This document shows positions 25,338-32,076 of a stretch of 37,881 nt of DNA, piece after piece. Positions within the stretch are counted from its first letter, which is position 1. Each line of letters starts with the position of its first letter. Under the pieces are notes generated by a model, which had not been told where the DNA came from, did not search any database, and saw nothing but the letters and a program-made list of their open reading frames with translations. The DNA lies in assembly GCA_014654775.1 (NCBI GenBank), contig JACVZW010000052.1, positions 1 through 37,881 on the forward strand, written 5' to 3'. The translations under genes were made by a program, and so were the position numbers. The DNA is from Paracoccaceae bacterium (GTDB lineage Bacteria; Pseudomonadota; Alphaproteobacteria; Rhodobacterales; Rhodobacteraceae).

Positions 25338-26395
25338 ACGTCCTCGAACGTTCCGCCCTCGCCCTCCTGCACCGCCTCGATCCCGAAGCGGCGCATGGCC
25401 TCTCGCTCAAGGCCTTGAGTTCAGGCATTTTTCCACTCCCCGGCCCGACCACCTCGCCCCGCCTGACGACCGATCTCGCAGGTCTGACGCTCCCCAATCC
25501 CGTGGGCCTCGCCGCGGGCTATGACAAGAACGCCACCGCCCTTGCCCCCCTCTCCCGTGCGGGCTTCGGCTTCATCGAAGTGGGCGCCGCCACCCCCCGC
25601 CCGCAGCCCGGCAATCCCAAGCCGCGCCTCTTCCGCCTGACCGAAGACCGCGCCGCCATCAACCGCTTCGGCTTCAACAATGACGGGATGGAGGCCATCT
25701 CCGCCCGCCTCGCCACCCGCCGCCGCACCATGGTTCCCGTCGGCCTGAACCTCGGCGCCAACAAAGACAGCGCCGACCGCGCCGCCGATTTTGCCACCGT
25801 CCTGCGCCTCTGCGGCCCGCATGTGGACTTCGCCACCGTCAACGTCTCCTCCCCCAACACCGAAAAGCTGCGCGATCTGCAAGGCCGCGCCGCCCTGACC
25901 GCCCTTCTTCAGGGCGTGATGGAGACCCGCGCCAGCCTCGTCAAATCGATCCCGATCTTCCTGAAAATCGCCCCCGACCTGACCGCCGACGACCTTGCCG
26001 AAATCGCCGAAGTCGCTGTCGCAGCAGGACTTTCCGGCATCATCGCCACCAACACCACCCTGTCGCGCGACGGCCTCGCCAGCCCCCATCGCTCGGAAAC
26101 CGGCGGCCTCTCCGGCGCGCCTTTGTTCGAGAAATCGACCCGCACCCTTGCCCGCCTCTCGCGGCTCACCGATGGCAAACTCCCCCTCATCGGCGTCGGC
26201 GGCATCGCCACCCCCGAACAGGCTTGGGAAAAAATCCGCGCCGGGGCGACCGCCGTGCAACTCTACACCGCCATGGTCTACGAGGGCCTCTCCCTCATCC
26301 CGCGCATCGCGCAAGGCCTTGATGCGCTTGCCGAAAAGCACGGCTTCGCCCGCGTCACCGATGCCATCGGCACGGGCCGCGACCGCTGGCTCTGA
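25334..26395 (+). CDS. pyrD: Dihydroorotate dehydrogenase (quinone), class 2
   Basis: FMN enzyme of pyrimidine biosynthesis that oxidises dihydroorotate to orotate and passes electrons to the membrane quinone pool. The 353-aa protein has the class 2 N-terminal helical extension for membrane association (first ~40 residues), then a TIM barrel with [14 protein letters not shown], the NRFGFNNDG segment, and [14 protein letters not shown], where the serine acts as catalytic base as in class 2 enzymes. FMN phosphate motifs GVGGIA and [12 protein letters not shown] are near the C terminus. Start is GTG at 25334, overlapping the DUF952 stop. The long in-frame extension to 24137 is antisense to yedK and rejected. 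Confidence 0.96.
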   Translation: MNVLERSALALLHRLDPEAAHGLSLKALSSGIFPLPGPTTSPRLTTDLAGLTLPNPVGLAAGYDKNATALAPLSRAGFGFIEVGAATPRPQPGNPKPRLFRLTEDRAAINRFGFNNDGMEAISARLATRRRTMVPVGLNLGANKDSADRAADFATVLRLCGPHVDFATVNVSSPNTEKLRDLQGRAALTALLQGVMETRASLVKSIPIFLKIAPDLTADDLAEIAEVAVAAGLSGIIATNTTLSRDGLASPHRSETGGLSGAPLFEKSTRTLARLSRLTDGKLPLIGVGGIATPEQAWEKIRAGATAVQLYTAMVYEGLSLIPRIAQGLDALAEKHGFARVTDAIGTGRDRWL

Positions 26396-26401
26396 CCCGC
26401 C

Positions 26402-26470
26402 CTTCATCTTGGCCCCAAATACTCTGCGGGGGTGAGCCGCCGCAGGCGGCGAGGGGGCGCAAAGCCCCCT
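26402..26470. repeat. Composite intergenic repeat after pyrD (short repeat copy 2 plus two hairpins)
   Basis: This stretch starts with the inverted copy of the 22-bp repeat seen at 1600-1621 (here 26402-26424, with one extra G). Two hairpins follow: GCCGCC-GCA-GGCGGC (26436-26450), then AGGGGGC-GCAAA-GCCCCCT (26452-26470). The unit begins 7 bp after the pyrD stop, so it will be in the pyrD mRNA and may affect termination or 3' stability. Confidence 0.65.
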
Positions 26471-26515
26471 GCACCGCCGCCACCCCACGCAACGCACACA
26501 GGGTAAGGCACCTCT

Positions 26516-26540
26516 CCCTCTCCCCAGAAGGGGGAGAGGG
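26516..26540. terminator. 10-bp hairpin between convergent pyrD and Lrp-type gene
   Basis: CCCTCTCCCC (26516-26525) and GGGGAGAGGG (26531-26540) form a perfect 10-bp stem with a 5-nt loop. No T-run follows on either strand. It may act as a barrier between the convergent transcripts. Confidence 0.4.
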
Positions 26541-26573
26541 CCGGGGAGAGGGGGCCTCCCCGCCCGCAGACCC

Positions 26574-26810
26574 TCAGAAGGCCTTGAAGGTCATCGTGGT
26601 CAGCGTCCGCACGATCCCGGGAATGTCGAACAGCCGGGACGACAGGTAATGCCCCACATCCTCCTCCTCGGGGATATAGACCTTGGCGATCAGGTCATAT
26701 TCCCCGCTGGTGGAGTAAAGCTCGCTCACCACCTCGCGGTCATAGATCGCATCGGCCACCTCATAGGTCTTTCCGGGGGTGCAGCGGAACTGGACGAAAA
26801 CACAGCGCAT
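26574..26810 (-). CDS. Stand-alone Lrp/AsnC ligand-binding (RAM) domain protein
   Basis: A 78-aa protein that consists only of the RAM (ligand-binding, oligomerisation) domain of Lrp/AsnC regulators; the DNA-binding helix-turn-helix is missing. It begins MRCVFVQFRCTPGKTYEVAD and contains SELYSTSGEYDLIAKVYIP, a glycine-containing ligand loop, then FDIPGIVRTLTTMTF. Family members of this size are known and may sense amino acids or modulate full-length Lrp proteins by mixed oligomers. ATG at 26810 has AGGAGG. It is not a truncated gene in appearance: it has a good ribosome site and complete fold. Confidence 0.88.
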   Translation of the reverse strand: MRCVFVQFRCTPGKTYEVADAIYDREVVSELYSTSGEYDLIAKVYIPEEEDVGHYLSSRLFDIPGIVRTLTTMTFKAF

Positions 26811-26860
26811 CTTGGGCCTCCTGATCTTGGCCCCACCCTAGCCAAGCCGCAGGCCCCGCA

Positions 26861-26904
26861 CAATTTTCTTCGAAGAAAATTGCAAATTCCTTCCAAGGAA
26901 TTTG
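26861..26904. repeat. Pair of adjacent AT-rich palindromes
   Basis: Two palindromes stand side by side. The first, 26861-26882, is a perfect 22-bp inverted repeat with arms CAATTTTCTTC and no spacer. The second, 26883-26904, has 10-bp arms CAAATTCCTT with a CC spacer. They end one base before the helicase stop codon (26906-26908). They are the only strongly AT-rich sequence nearby. No T-run suitable for termination is present. Structure resembles the palindrome quartet at 6173-6282. Confidence 0.7.
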
Positions 26905-26905
26905 G

Positions 26906-28423
26906 CTATTCGGACTCCAGCGCCAGCGCCGCTGGCCCCTTCCGCAGATCGGCCACCGTCAGCGGCCCCTGCGGCCGCGCCAGCCGGTAGCGCGTCACCC
27001 AGAACAACCGGTTCGAGGCCCGCGTGATCGCCACATAGGCCAGCCGCTTCCACAAGGGCACCCCGGCCTCGCTCCGGCCCGCCTGCGCGGCAGCATAGAT
27101 GTCAGGGGCGAAGACCTGAACATCCTCCCACTGGCTGCCTTGCGCCTTGTGGATCGTCACCGCCGCGCCATGCAGGAAGGCCGCCCCCATCGTCGCGGCC
27201 GAGGGGATGAAAGGCTCCTCCTCCTCGGGCTTCTCGATCTTGATGATGGACGCGGCCGAGACCTGCGGCTCCTCCGCCCCCACCACATGCAGCTTGGCGA
27301 ATCCGGGCTTCGATCCGGGGCCCAGATAGATCACCTGCGCCCCCTTGATCAGGCCCCGCGCCTCCAGATCGATCCGCTTCTTGCGATGCTTCAGCGGCAG
27401 TTCGATCCCGTCGCAGATCAGCGGCTCTCCCGGCAGCAGTTCATCCTCCGGCGCACCGAACGCCCCCCGAAAGGCATGGATCAGCCGGATGCGCGTGGCA
27501 TTCCGCCAGACCAGAACCGGGGACCGCGCCATCATATCGGCATCCACCCGCTCGGCCATCACCACCCGGTCATCCGCCTTTGCTGCCTCCTCCACCATCC
27601 GCTCGAACTGCTCAAACCGCAACGCCTCGTCGCCCAAGGCATGCGCCAGATCGAGGATCGGGTTGTCCTCCGCCTGCCGATGGATGCGGTTCAGGATCAG
27701 CCGCCGCGTCGCGGGCAGACGGTCAAAGACCATCTCGCCCGACAGCCCGACCGGGGCCAACTGCGCCGGATCGCCAAACAGGACCAGTGTCGGAAAGATC
27801 TCGCGCAGATCCTCCAACTGGCGTTCGTCCAGCATCGAGGATTCGTCGATAAAGCCCACATCCAGCGGCTCTTCGCGCCGCTTCCATCCCTTGATGAAGT
27901 CCGATCCTTTCAATCCCGCCGCCGCCAATGCCCCCGGAACCGAGGCGACCTGCTGGAAAAAGGCAAAGGCCCGGTCCAGCGCCAGATCGGTCAGCCCCTC
28001 CACCACAGGCCGTTCGCCTTGGCCCGTCAGCCACTCGGCGATGCGCTCGTATTCCGGGTCATAGACGGGGGTATAAAGGATGCGGTGGATCGTCGTCGCA
28101 GGCACCCCCCGCAGGCGCAGCACGCTTGCCGCCTTGTTAGTGGGCGCAAGGATGGCCAGCGTCCGGCGATCCTTGCGCCGCCGCCCCTCGTAATCGCCCG
28201 AGACGACCTCCACCCCCGCAGACACCAGCGCCTTGGTCAGCCCGGCCAGCAGCATCGTCTTGCCCGATCCCGCCTTACCCACCACCGCCAGCACCGAAGG
28301 CTTACCCTCGGCGCGCGGCGTCAATTCCCCCGCCGTCAGGTCGATGCCATTGGCGAAAAGCTCCGCTGCCACGCGGTCGAAGGCTTCGGCCTGATCGTCG
28401 GAAAGGGTCACGGGAAGGCTCAT
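26906..28423 (-). CDS. RecD-like ATP-dependent DNA helicase (SF1)
   Basis: A 505-aa superfamily-1B helicase-like ATPase, probably acting on DNA ends or single strands. Motifs: Walker A GKAGSGKT (residues 49-56), LAPTNKAA (Ia), Walker B VGFIDESSMLD, motif III LFGDPAQLAPVG, the AVTIHKAQGSQW motif V region and motif VI YVAITRASNRLFWV. It lacks the long N-terminal domain of full-length RecD2, so it is a short RecD-like helicase; RecB and RecC genes are not nearby. ATG at 28423 (MSLPVTLSDDQ) is preferred; ATG at 28435 is also possible, and neither has a good ribosome site. Specific repair role is unknown. Confidence 0.86.
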   Translation of the reverse strand: MSLPVTLSDDQAEAFDRVAAELFANGIDLTAGELTPRAEGKPSVLAVVGKAGSGKTMLLAGLTKALVSAGVEVVSGDYEGRRRKDRRTLAILAPTNKAASVLRLRGVPATTIHRILYTPVYDPEYERIAEWLTGQGERPVVEGLTDLALDRAFAFFQQVASVPGALAAAGLKGSDFIKGWKRREEPLDVGFIDESSMLDERQLEDLREIFPTLVLFGDPAQLAPVGLSGEMVFDRLPATRRLILNRIHRQAEDNPILDLAHALGDEALRFEQFERMVEEAAKADDRVVMAERVDADMMARSPVLVWRNATRIRLIHAFRGAFGAPEDELLPGEPLICDGIELPLKHRKKRIDLEARGLIKGAQVIYLGPGSKPGFAKLHVVGAEEPQVSAASIIKIEKPEEEEPFIPSAATMGAAFLHGAAVTIHKAQGSQWEDVQVFAPDIYAAAQAGRSEAGVPLWKRLAYVAITRASNRLFWVTRYRLARPQGPLTVADLRKGPAALALESE

Positions 28424-28506
28424 GCGCGCGACCATAAGGGGAGGCCCCGGAAGATGCGAGGGGCCTTCGCCCACCGCCCCCAACAGGACGGCCCCAACAT
28501 GCGAAA

Positions 28507-28536
28507 GGGCGCGCCCGGCCTCCGCCCGGCGCGCCC
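28507..28536 (-). terminator. Terminator of ccr
   Basis: A 9-bp GC stem, GGGCGCGCC (28507-28515) with GGCGCGCCC (28528-28536), and a 12-nt loop. On the minus strand it is followed by TTTCGC, and it begins 24 bp after the ccr stop. Confidence 0.6.
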
Positions 28537-28559
28537 CATCGCTTGCCCTCCGGGCGGGA

Positions 28560-29852
28560 TCACATCCCGCGGCTGGCCTCTAGCGTGTCTTCAAAGGTCC
28601 GCAGCCCCGCCCGCGGTGCCTGCACCAGCACTGCCATATTGCCCGGCTTGTGCTCGTTCTTCAGCATCTTCATATGCGCCTGCGGGATCTCGGCCCAAGG
28701 AAAGACCTCGGACATGCAGGGATCAAGGCGCCGCTCCACCATCAGCTTGTTCGCGGCGCTCGCCTGCTTCAGATGGGCGAAATGGCTGCCCTGCAGGCGC
28801 TTCTGGTGCATCCACATATAGCGCACGTCGAAGGTGCAGTTGAACCCGGTGGTACCGGCGCAGATCACCACCATGCCGCCCTTCTTGCAGACCAGCGACG
28901 AAACCGGAAAGGTCGCTTCGCCCGGATGCTCGAACACCATGTCGACATTCACGCCCTTGCCGGTGATGTCCCAAATCGCCTTGCCGAAGCGTCGCGCCTC
29001 CTTCAGCCAGTCGTTGTATTCTTGGCTGTTGACCTTGGGCAGCTGCCCCCAGCACTTGAAATCATTGCGGTTGATCACGCCCTTCGCGCCCAGACCCATG
29101 ACGAAGTCGCGCTTGCTCTCGTCGGAAATCACCCCGATCGCATTCGCCCCCGCCGTGTTGATCAACTGGATCGCATAGGACCCAAGGCCGCCCGACGCCC
29201 CCCAGACCAGCACGTTCTGCCCCGGCTTCAGATCATGCGGATGGTGGCCGAACAGCATCCGATAGGCGGTGGCCAGCGTCAGCGTGTAGCAGGCGCTTTC
29301 CTCCCATGTCAGATGCTTGGGCCGCGGCATCAACTGCTGCGCCTGCACCCGCGTGAACTGGCAAAAGGACCCGTCATGCGTCTCATATCCCCAGATGCGC
29401 TGGGTAGGCGAGAACATCGGATCGCCGCCGTTGCATTCCTCGTCGTCGCCGTCATCCTGATTGCAGTGGATCACGACTTCATCGCCCACCTTCCAGCGGG
29501 TGACCTTGTCGCCCACGGCCCAGACGATGCCCGCCGCATCCGACCCCAGCACCGCATAGGGCTGCTTGTGGCCATCAAACACGCTGACCGGCTCTCCCAG
29601 ACAGGCCCAGACGCCGTTGTAGTTCACCCCGGCGGCCATCACGAGGACAAGCACCTCATGGCTGTCGATCTTCCAGGTATCCACGACCTCAAGCTGCATC
29701 GCCGTGTCCGGCTTCCCATGCCGCTCGCGCCGGATGACCCAGCCATACATCTGCTTCGGCACATGGCCCAAGGGCGGCATCTCGCCGATCTCATAGAGGT
29801 CCTTCTTCGGCGCATCATAGGCGACCACGTGCTGCTGCGTATCCAAAGCCAT
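28560..29852 (-). CDS. ccr: Crotonyl-CoA carboxylase/reductase
   Basis: Key enzyme of the ethylmalonyl-CoA pathway: NADPH-dependent reductive carboxylation of crotonyl-CoA to ethylmalonyl-CoA. The 430-aa protein belongs to the zinc-less medium-chain reductase group. Visible features are GVNYNGVWACLGEPVSVF (active-site Asn region), the long acidic insertion HCNQDDGDDEECNGGDPMFS typical of Ccr, and the NADPH site WGASGGLGSYAIQL. ATG at 29852 follows GGAGG (GGAGGccGGAGG). Ecm is encoded 2.2 kb away on the other strand, with a PlsB-like gene between. The promoter region carries a TGCCGC-N3-GCGGCA palindrome shared with ecm. Confidence 0.96.
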   Translation of the reverse strand: MALDTQQHVVAYDAPKKDLYEIGEMPPLGHVPKQMYGWVIRRERHGKPDTAMQLEVVDTWKIDSHEVLVLVMAAGVNYNGVWACLGEPVSVFDGHKQPYAVLGSDAAGIVWAVGDKVTRWKVGDEVVIHCNQDDGDDEECNGGDPMFSPTQRIWGYETHDGSFCQFTRVQAQQLMPRPKHLTWEESACYTLTLATAYRMLFGHHPHDLKPGQNVLVWGASGGLGSYAIQLINTAGANAIGVISDESKRDFVMGLGAKGVINRNDFKCWGQLPKVNSQEYNDWLKEARRFGKAIWDITGKGVNVDMVFEHPGEATFPVSSLVCKKGGMVVICAGTTGFNCTFDVRYMWMHQKRLQGSHFAHLKQASAANKLMVERRLDPCMSEVFPWAEIPQAHMKMLKNEHKPGNMAVLVQAPRAGLRTFEDTLEASRGM

Positions 29853-29933
29853 CCTCCGGCCTCCCTGAAAACCCGATGCCGCGCCGCAGAATCGGCGCCT
29901 TGGGTCACTGATAGAGGATGGCCGCGCAACATT

Positions 29934-29984
29934 GCAATAGAGGGGGCGGAAATTTTGTAATTTTATGTCTGCCGCATCGCGGCA
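29934..29984 (-). promoter_or_regulatory. ccr upstream region with shared palindrome
   Basis: TGCCGCATCGCGGCA (29970-29984) is a 6-bp inverted repeat with a 3-bp spacer, 118 bp before the ccr ATG. Downstream on the minus strand comes CCTCTATTG, with TATTGC at 29934-29939 as a possible -10; the same CCTCTATTG occurs at the ecm promoter. Distance from palindrome to the -10 is 30 bp here and 26 bp at ecm. Confidence 0.5.
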
Positions 29985-30079
29985 ACCCAAAAGACAGGCC
30001 CCATGACCGCGCGCCAAGTCCGCGTCCCGTTCCGTCTCCGGGACCTCCCGCACTCGTCAGCGACCGGTCGGCATATGGC

Positions 30080-30096
30080 CCCGGGTCAGGCCCGGG
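30080..30096. repeat. Small CCCGGG palindromic repeat
   Basis: CCCGGG-TCAGG-CCCGGG, 7 bp beyond the stop of the PlsB-like gene. It resembles a common short GC palindrome of Rhodobacter genomes, but only one copy is in the window. It could contribute to termination of the acyltransferase gene. Confidence 0.35.
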
Positions 30097-30102
30097 ACAG
30101 GG

Positions 30103-31464
30103 TCACTGTTCCAGCCTTTGCCAGACAGAGGCCGCGTAATAGGCCACCAACCCCCGCTTTTCCGGTGCCAGCCTCAGGTCGGGTCCCACCAGCCCGCGCC
30201 GTCGCATGTGCAGCAGCGCCTCGTCCACTGTCGGCTCCAGCCCTTGCGGATGCAGCCGCAGCACGGCGTCCTTGTCTGCCAGCGCCTCCACCAGCCGCGT
30301 CACCTCCGCCAACAGCGCCGCGCGGCTCTCCACCCCCGCCCCAAGCGCCGCCGCGACCAGTGGCACAGGCAGGATCGGCACCGCCCGCGCCACCCGCGCC
30401 ATCAACTCTGTCCCCAGCGCCTCGGTCACGTCGCCAGCGCGGCCCTCCATGAAGGCCCGCAGCGACACCGGCGCCCCAAACCCGGCCGCTGTCGCCCCAA
30501 AACCGGGGAAATTCCCCCGCAGCGCCCGCCAACCCATGCGAAAGACAAAGGCCACCACCCCTGTCGCCGTCGGTCGGAACCGCCGGACGCCGGTCCGCGC
30601 GGCCTCAGTCAGCAGCCGGTCCTCCAGCACACGGTCATAGGCAAGGCCTACCGGCACGAAAAGGATATCCCGCCCGCCGGACTCGCGTTCGGCGTCAAAG
30701 CCAGTCAGGAAATAGGACAGAAGGCCCAGTTTCGCCGCCCCAACACGGCCATCCAGCGACAACCCGCCTTCGGGAAAGATGGCCTGCGCCACCCCTTCCT
30801 GCGCCGACATCTGCACATAGCGCGCCAGCACCCGACGATAGAGTGCGTTGCGCGACCCCCGCCGGATGAAATAGGCCCCCATCCCCCGGATCAGACGGCT
30901 CAGCGGCCAGACCCGCGCCCATTCCCCCACCGCATAGGAAATCGCCGACCGATCCGCGATCAGCCATGTCACCAGCACGTAATCCATATTGCTGCGGTGG
31001 TTCATCACGAAGACGACCGTCGCGCGGTCATCCACCCGCTCCAGCGCCGGATCGATCCGCCCGATCCGCACGCGATAGAATTTCCGCGTCAACCAGCGCG
31101 CCACCTGAACGGCAAAGCCGAAATACATCGTGGCCGAAAAGGCGGGCACGATCTCGCGGGCATAATCCCGCGCCTCCTGCATCGCCACGGTGGGCGGCAC
31201 ACCCGCCTCCGCCGCATGCTCCGCCACCGCCTGCATCACCTGCGGGTCATAGGCCAGCCGCAGGATCATGTCATGCCGCTGGGCCAGCTTGAACGGCGCG
31301 ATGGGCCGCTCCAGCCGCTCGTTCAGCCGGGCCACAGCCCGCTCCATCCTCCGGCGAAAGAACCAGCGGACAGAGGGCGCCAGAATACGGTCCAGCGCGG
31401 CGATGGCCGCAAGGGCCAGCACCAGCACCACAAGCCAGATCGGAAGCTCGATCGTCCCCGTCAT
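30103..31464 (-). CDS. PlsB-like glycerol-3-phosphate / 1-acyl-sn-glycerol-3-phosphate acyltransferase
   Basis: A 453-aa membrane-associated acyltransferase expected to act in phospholipid synthesis. One N-terminal hydrophobic segment (about residues 9-27) anchors it, followed by the LPLAT domain: motif I NHRSNMD with H156-x4-D161, a following RRGSRN region, and motif III IFPEGGLSLDG. It is longer than PlsC (about 240 aa) and shorter than E. coli PlsB (807 aa). The ATG at 31464 is preferred to an in-frame TTG two codons earlier. It lies between ccr and ecm, on the ccr strand; a direct link with the ethylmalonyl-CoA pathway is not established, though this arrangement recurs in the family as I recall it. 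Confidence 0.85.
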   Translation of the reverse strand: MTGTIELPIWLVVLVLALAAIAALDRILAPSVRWFFRRRMERAVARLNERLERPIAPFKLAQRHDMILRLAYDPQVMQAVAEHAAEAGVPPTVAMQEARDYAREIVPAFSATMYFGFAVQVARWLTRKFYRVRIGRIDPALERVDDRATVVFVMNHRSNMDYVLVTWLIADRSAISYAVGEWARVWPLSRLIRGMGAYFIRRGSRNALYRRVLARYVQMSAQEGVAQAIFPEGGLSLDGRVGAAKLGLLSYFLTGFDAERESGGRDILFVPVGLAYDRVLEDRLLTEAARTGVRRFRPTATGVVAFVFRMGWRALRGNFPGFGATAAGFGAPVSLRAFMEGRAGDVTEALGTELMARVARAVPILPVPLVAAALGAGVESRAALLAEVTRLVEALADKDAVLRLHPQGLEPTVDEALLHMRRRGLVGPDLRLAPEKRGLVAYYAASVWQRLEQ

Positions 31465-31529
31465 AGCCAAAGGCTAGCGGCCTTTCGACCGCCCCGCAAA
31501 CGGCAAAGGACTGGCGTCACGGCCCTAGA

Positions 31530-31844
31530 TCAGTTGATCACGATTGAATTGCCCGCGCAGACGTCGATTTCGCCAACGGCTTCGTCCCCGTCATCGAAAA
31601 CGGCGCGGAAGGAATAGGCGCAGTCGCCGGACCCGTCATCGAAATTGACGGTCAGGGTCGCCCCGGTCGCCACCGCCTGACCGCCCAGCACATCCTCTTG
31701 CCAATCCGCCGCACCAAGGGTGGAGGCGTAGAAACTGGTGATGGTAAAGCCGGAGTCGTTCACGATCTGAACCGACCGGTCCTGCGCCATGGCCGCACCG
31801 GCCAGCGTCAGAGAGAGGGCAGCAAGCGCAAGAGTGTTGCGCAT
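31530..31844 (-). CDS. Small exported hypothetical protein
   Basis: A 104-aa protein with a clear Sec signal peptide (MRNTLALAALSLTLAGAAMA, cleavage expected after AMA at residue 20). The mature part (about 84 aa) is acidic, with a predicted beta-rich sequence and two cysteines, C75 and C96, that could form a disulfide in the periplasm (GDCAYSFRAVFDDGDE and EIDVCAGNS). ATG at 31844 follows AAGGA. It lies divergent from ecm and shares its upstream region. I do not recognise the family. Confidence 0.75.
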   Translation of the reverse strand: MRNTLALAALSLTLAGAAMAQDRSVQIVNDSGFTITSFYASTLGAADWQEDVLGGQAVATGATLTVNFDDGSGDCAYSFRAVFDDGDEAVGEIDVCAGNSIVIN

Positions 31845-31970
31845 CGTCGTCAGGTCCTTCGACCCTCGGCCCCCCTTGTTGACGCCGGATCCCCGGCAGG
31901 GGCCTTCTTCGTGAATATAGGAAAGCCGCGCCGATTTGTTAAGAGGGGCCGCCAAACAGCGCCCCACCCC

Positions 31971-32000
31971 TGCCGCACTGCGGAATGCCGCAACGCGGCG
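31971..32000 (+). promoter_or_regulatory. Tandem 15-bp motif upstream of ecm
   Basis: TGCCGCACTGCGGAA (31971-31985) is followed directly by TGCCGCAACGCGGCG (31986-32000). Each is an imperfect TGCCGC-N3-GCGGCA palindrome (5 of 6 pairs), and they form an exact head-to-tail tandem. The same motif stands upstream of ccr at 29970. The tandem ends two bases before the -35 of ecm, a position typical of an activator site. Confidence 0.55.
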
Positions 32001-32002
32001 AA

Positions 32003-32032
32003 TTGACATTGAATGATTCTGTCCTCTATTGA
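32003..32032 (+). promoter_or_regulatory. Candidate ecm promoter
   Basis: A consensus -35 TTGACA (32003-32008) and -10 TATTGA (32027-32032) are 18 bp apart, giving a leader of about 37 nt before the ecm ATG. Confidence 0.6.
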
Positions 32033-32076
32033 GGTCAACGCGAAATAAAATTGCCGAACCGATTCAGGAGGCCCCC

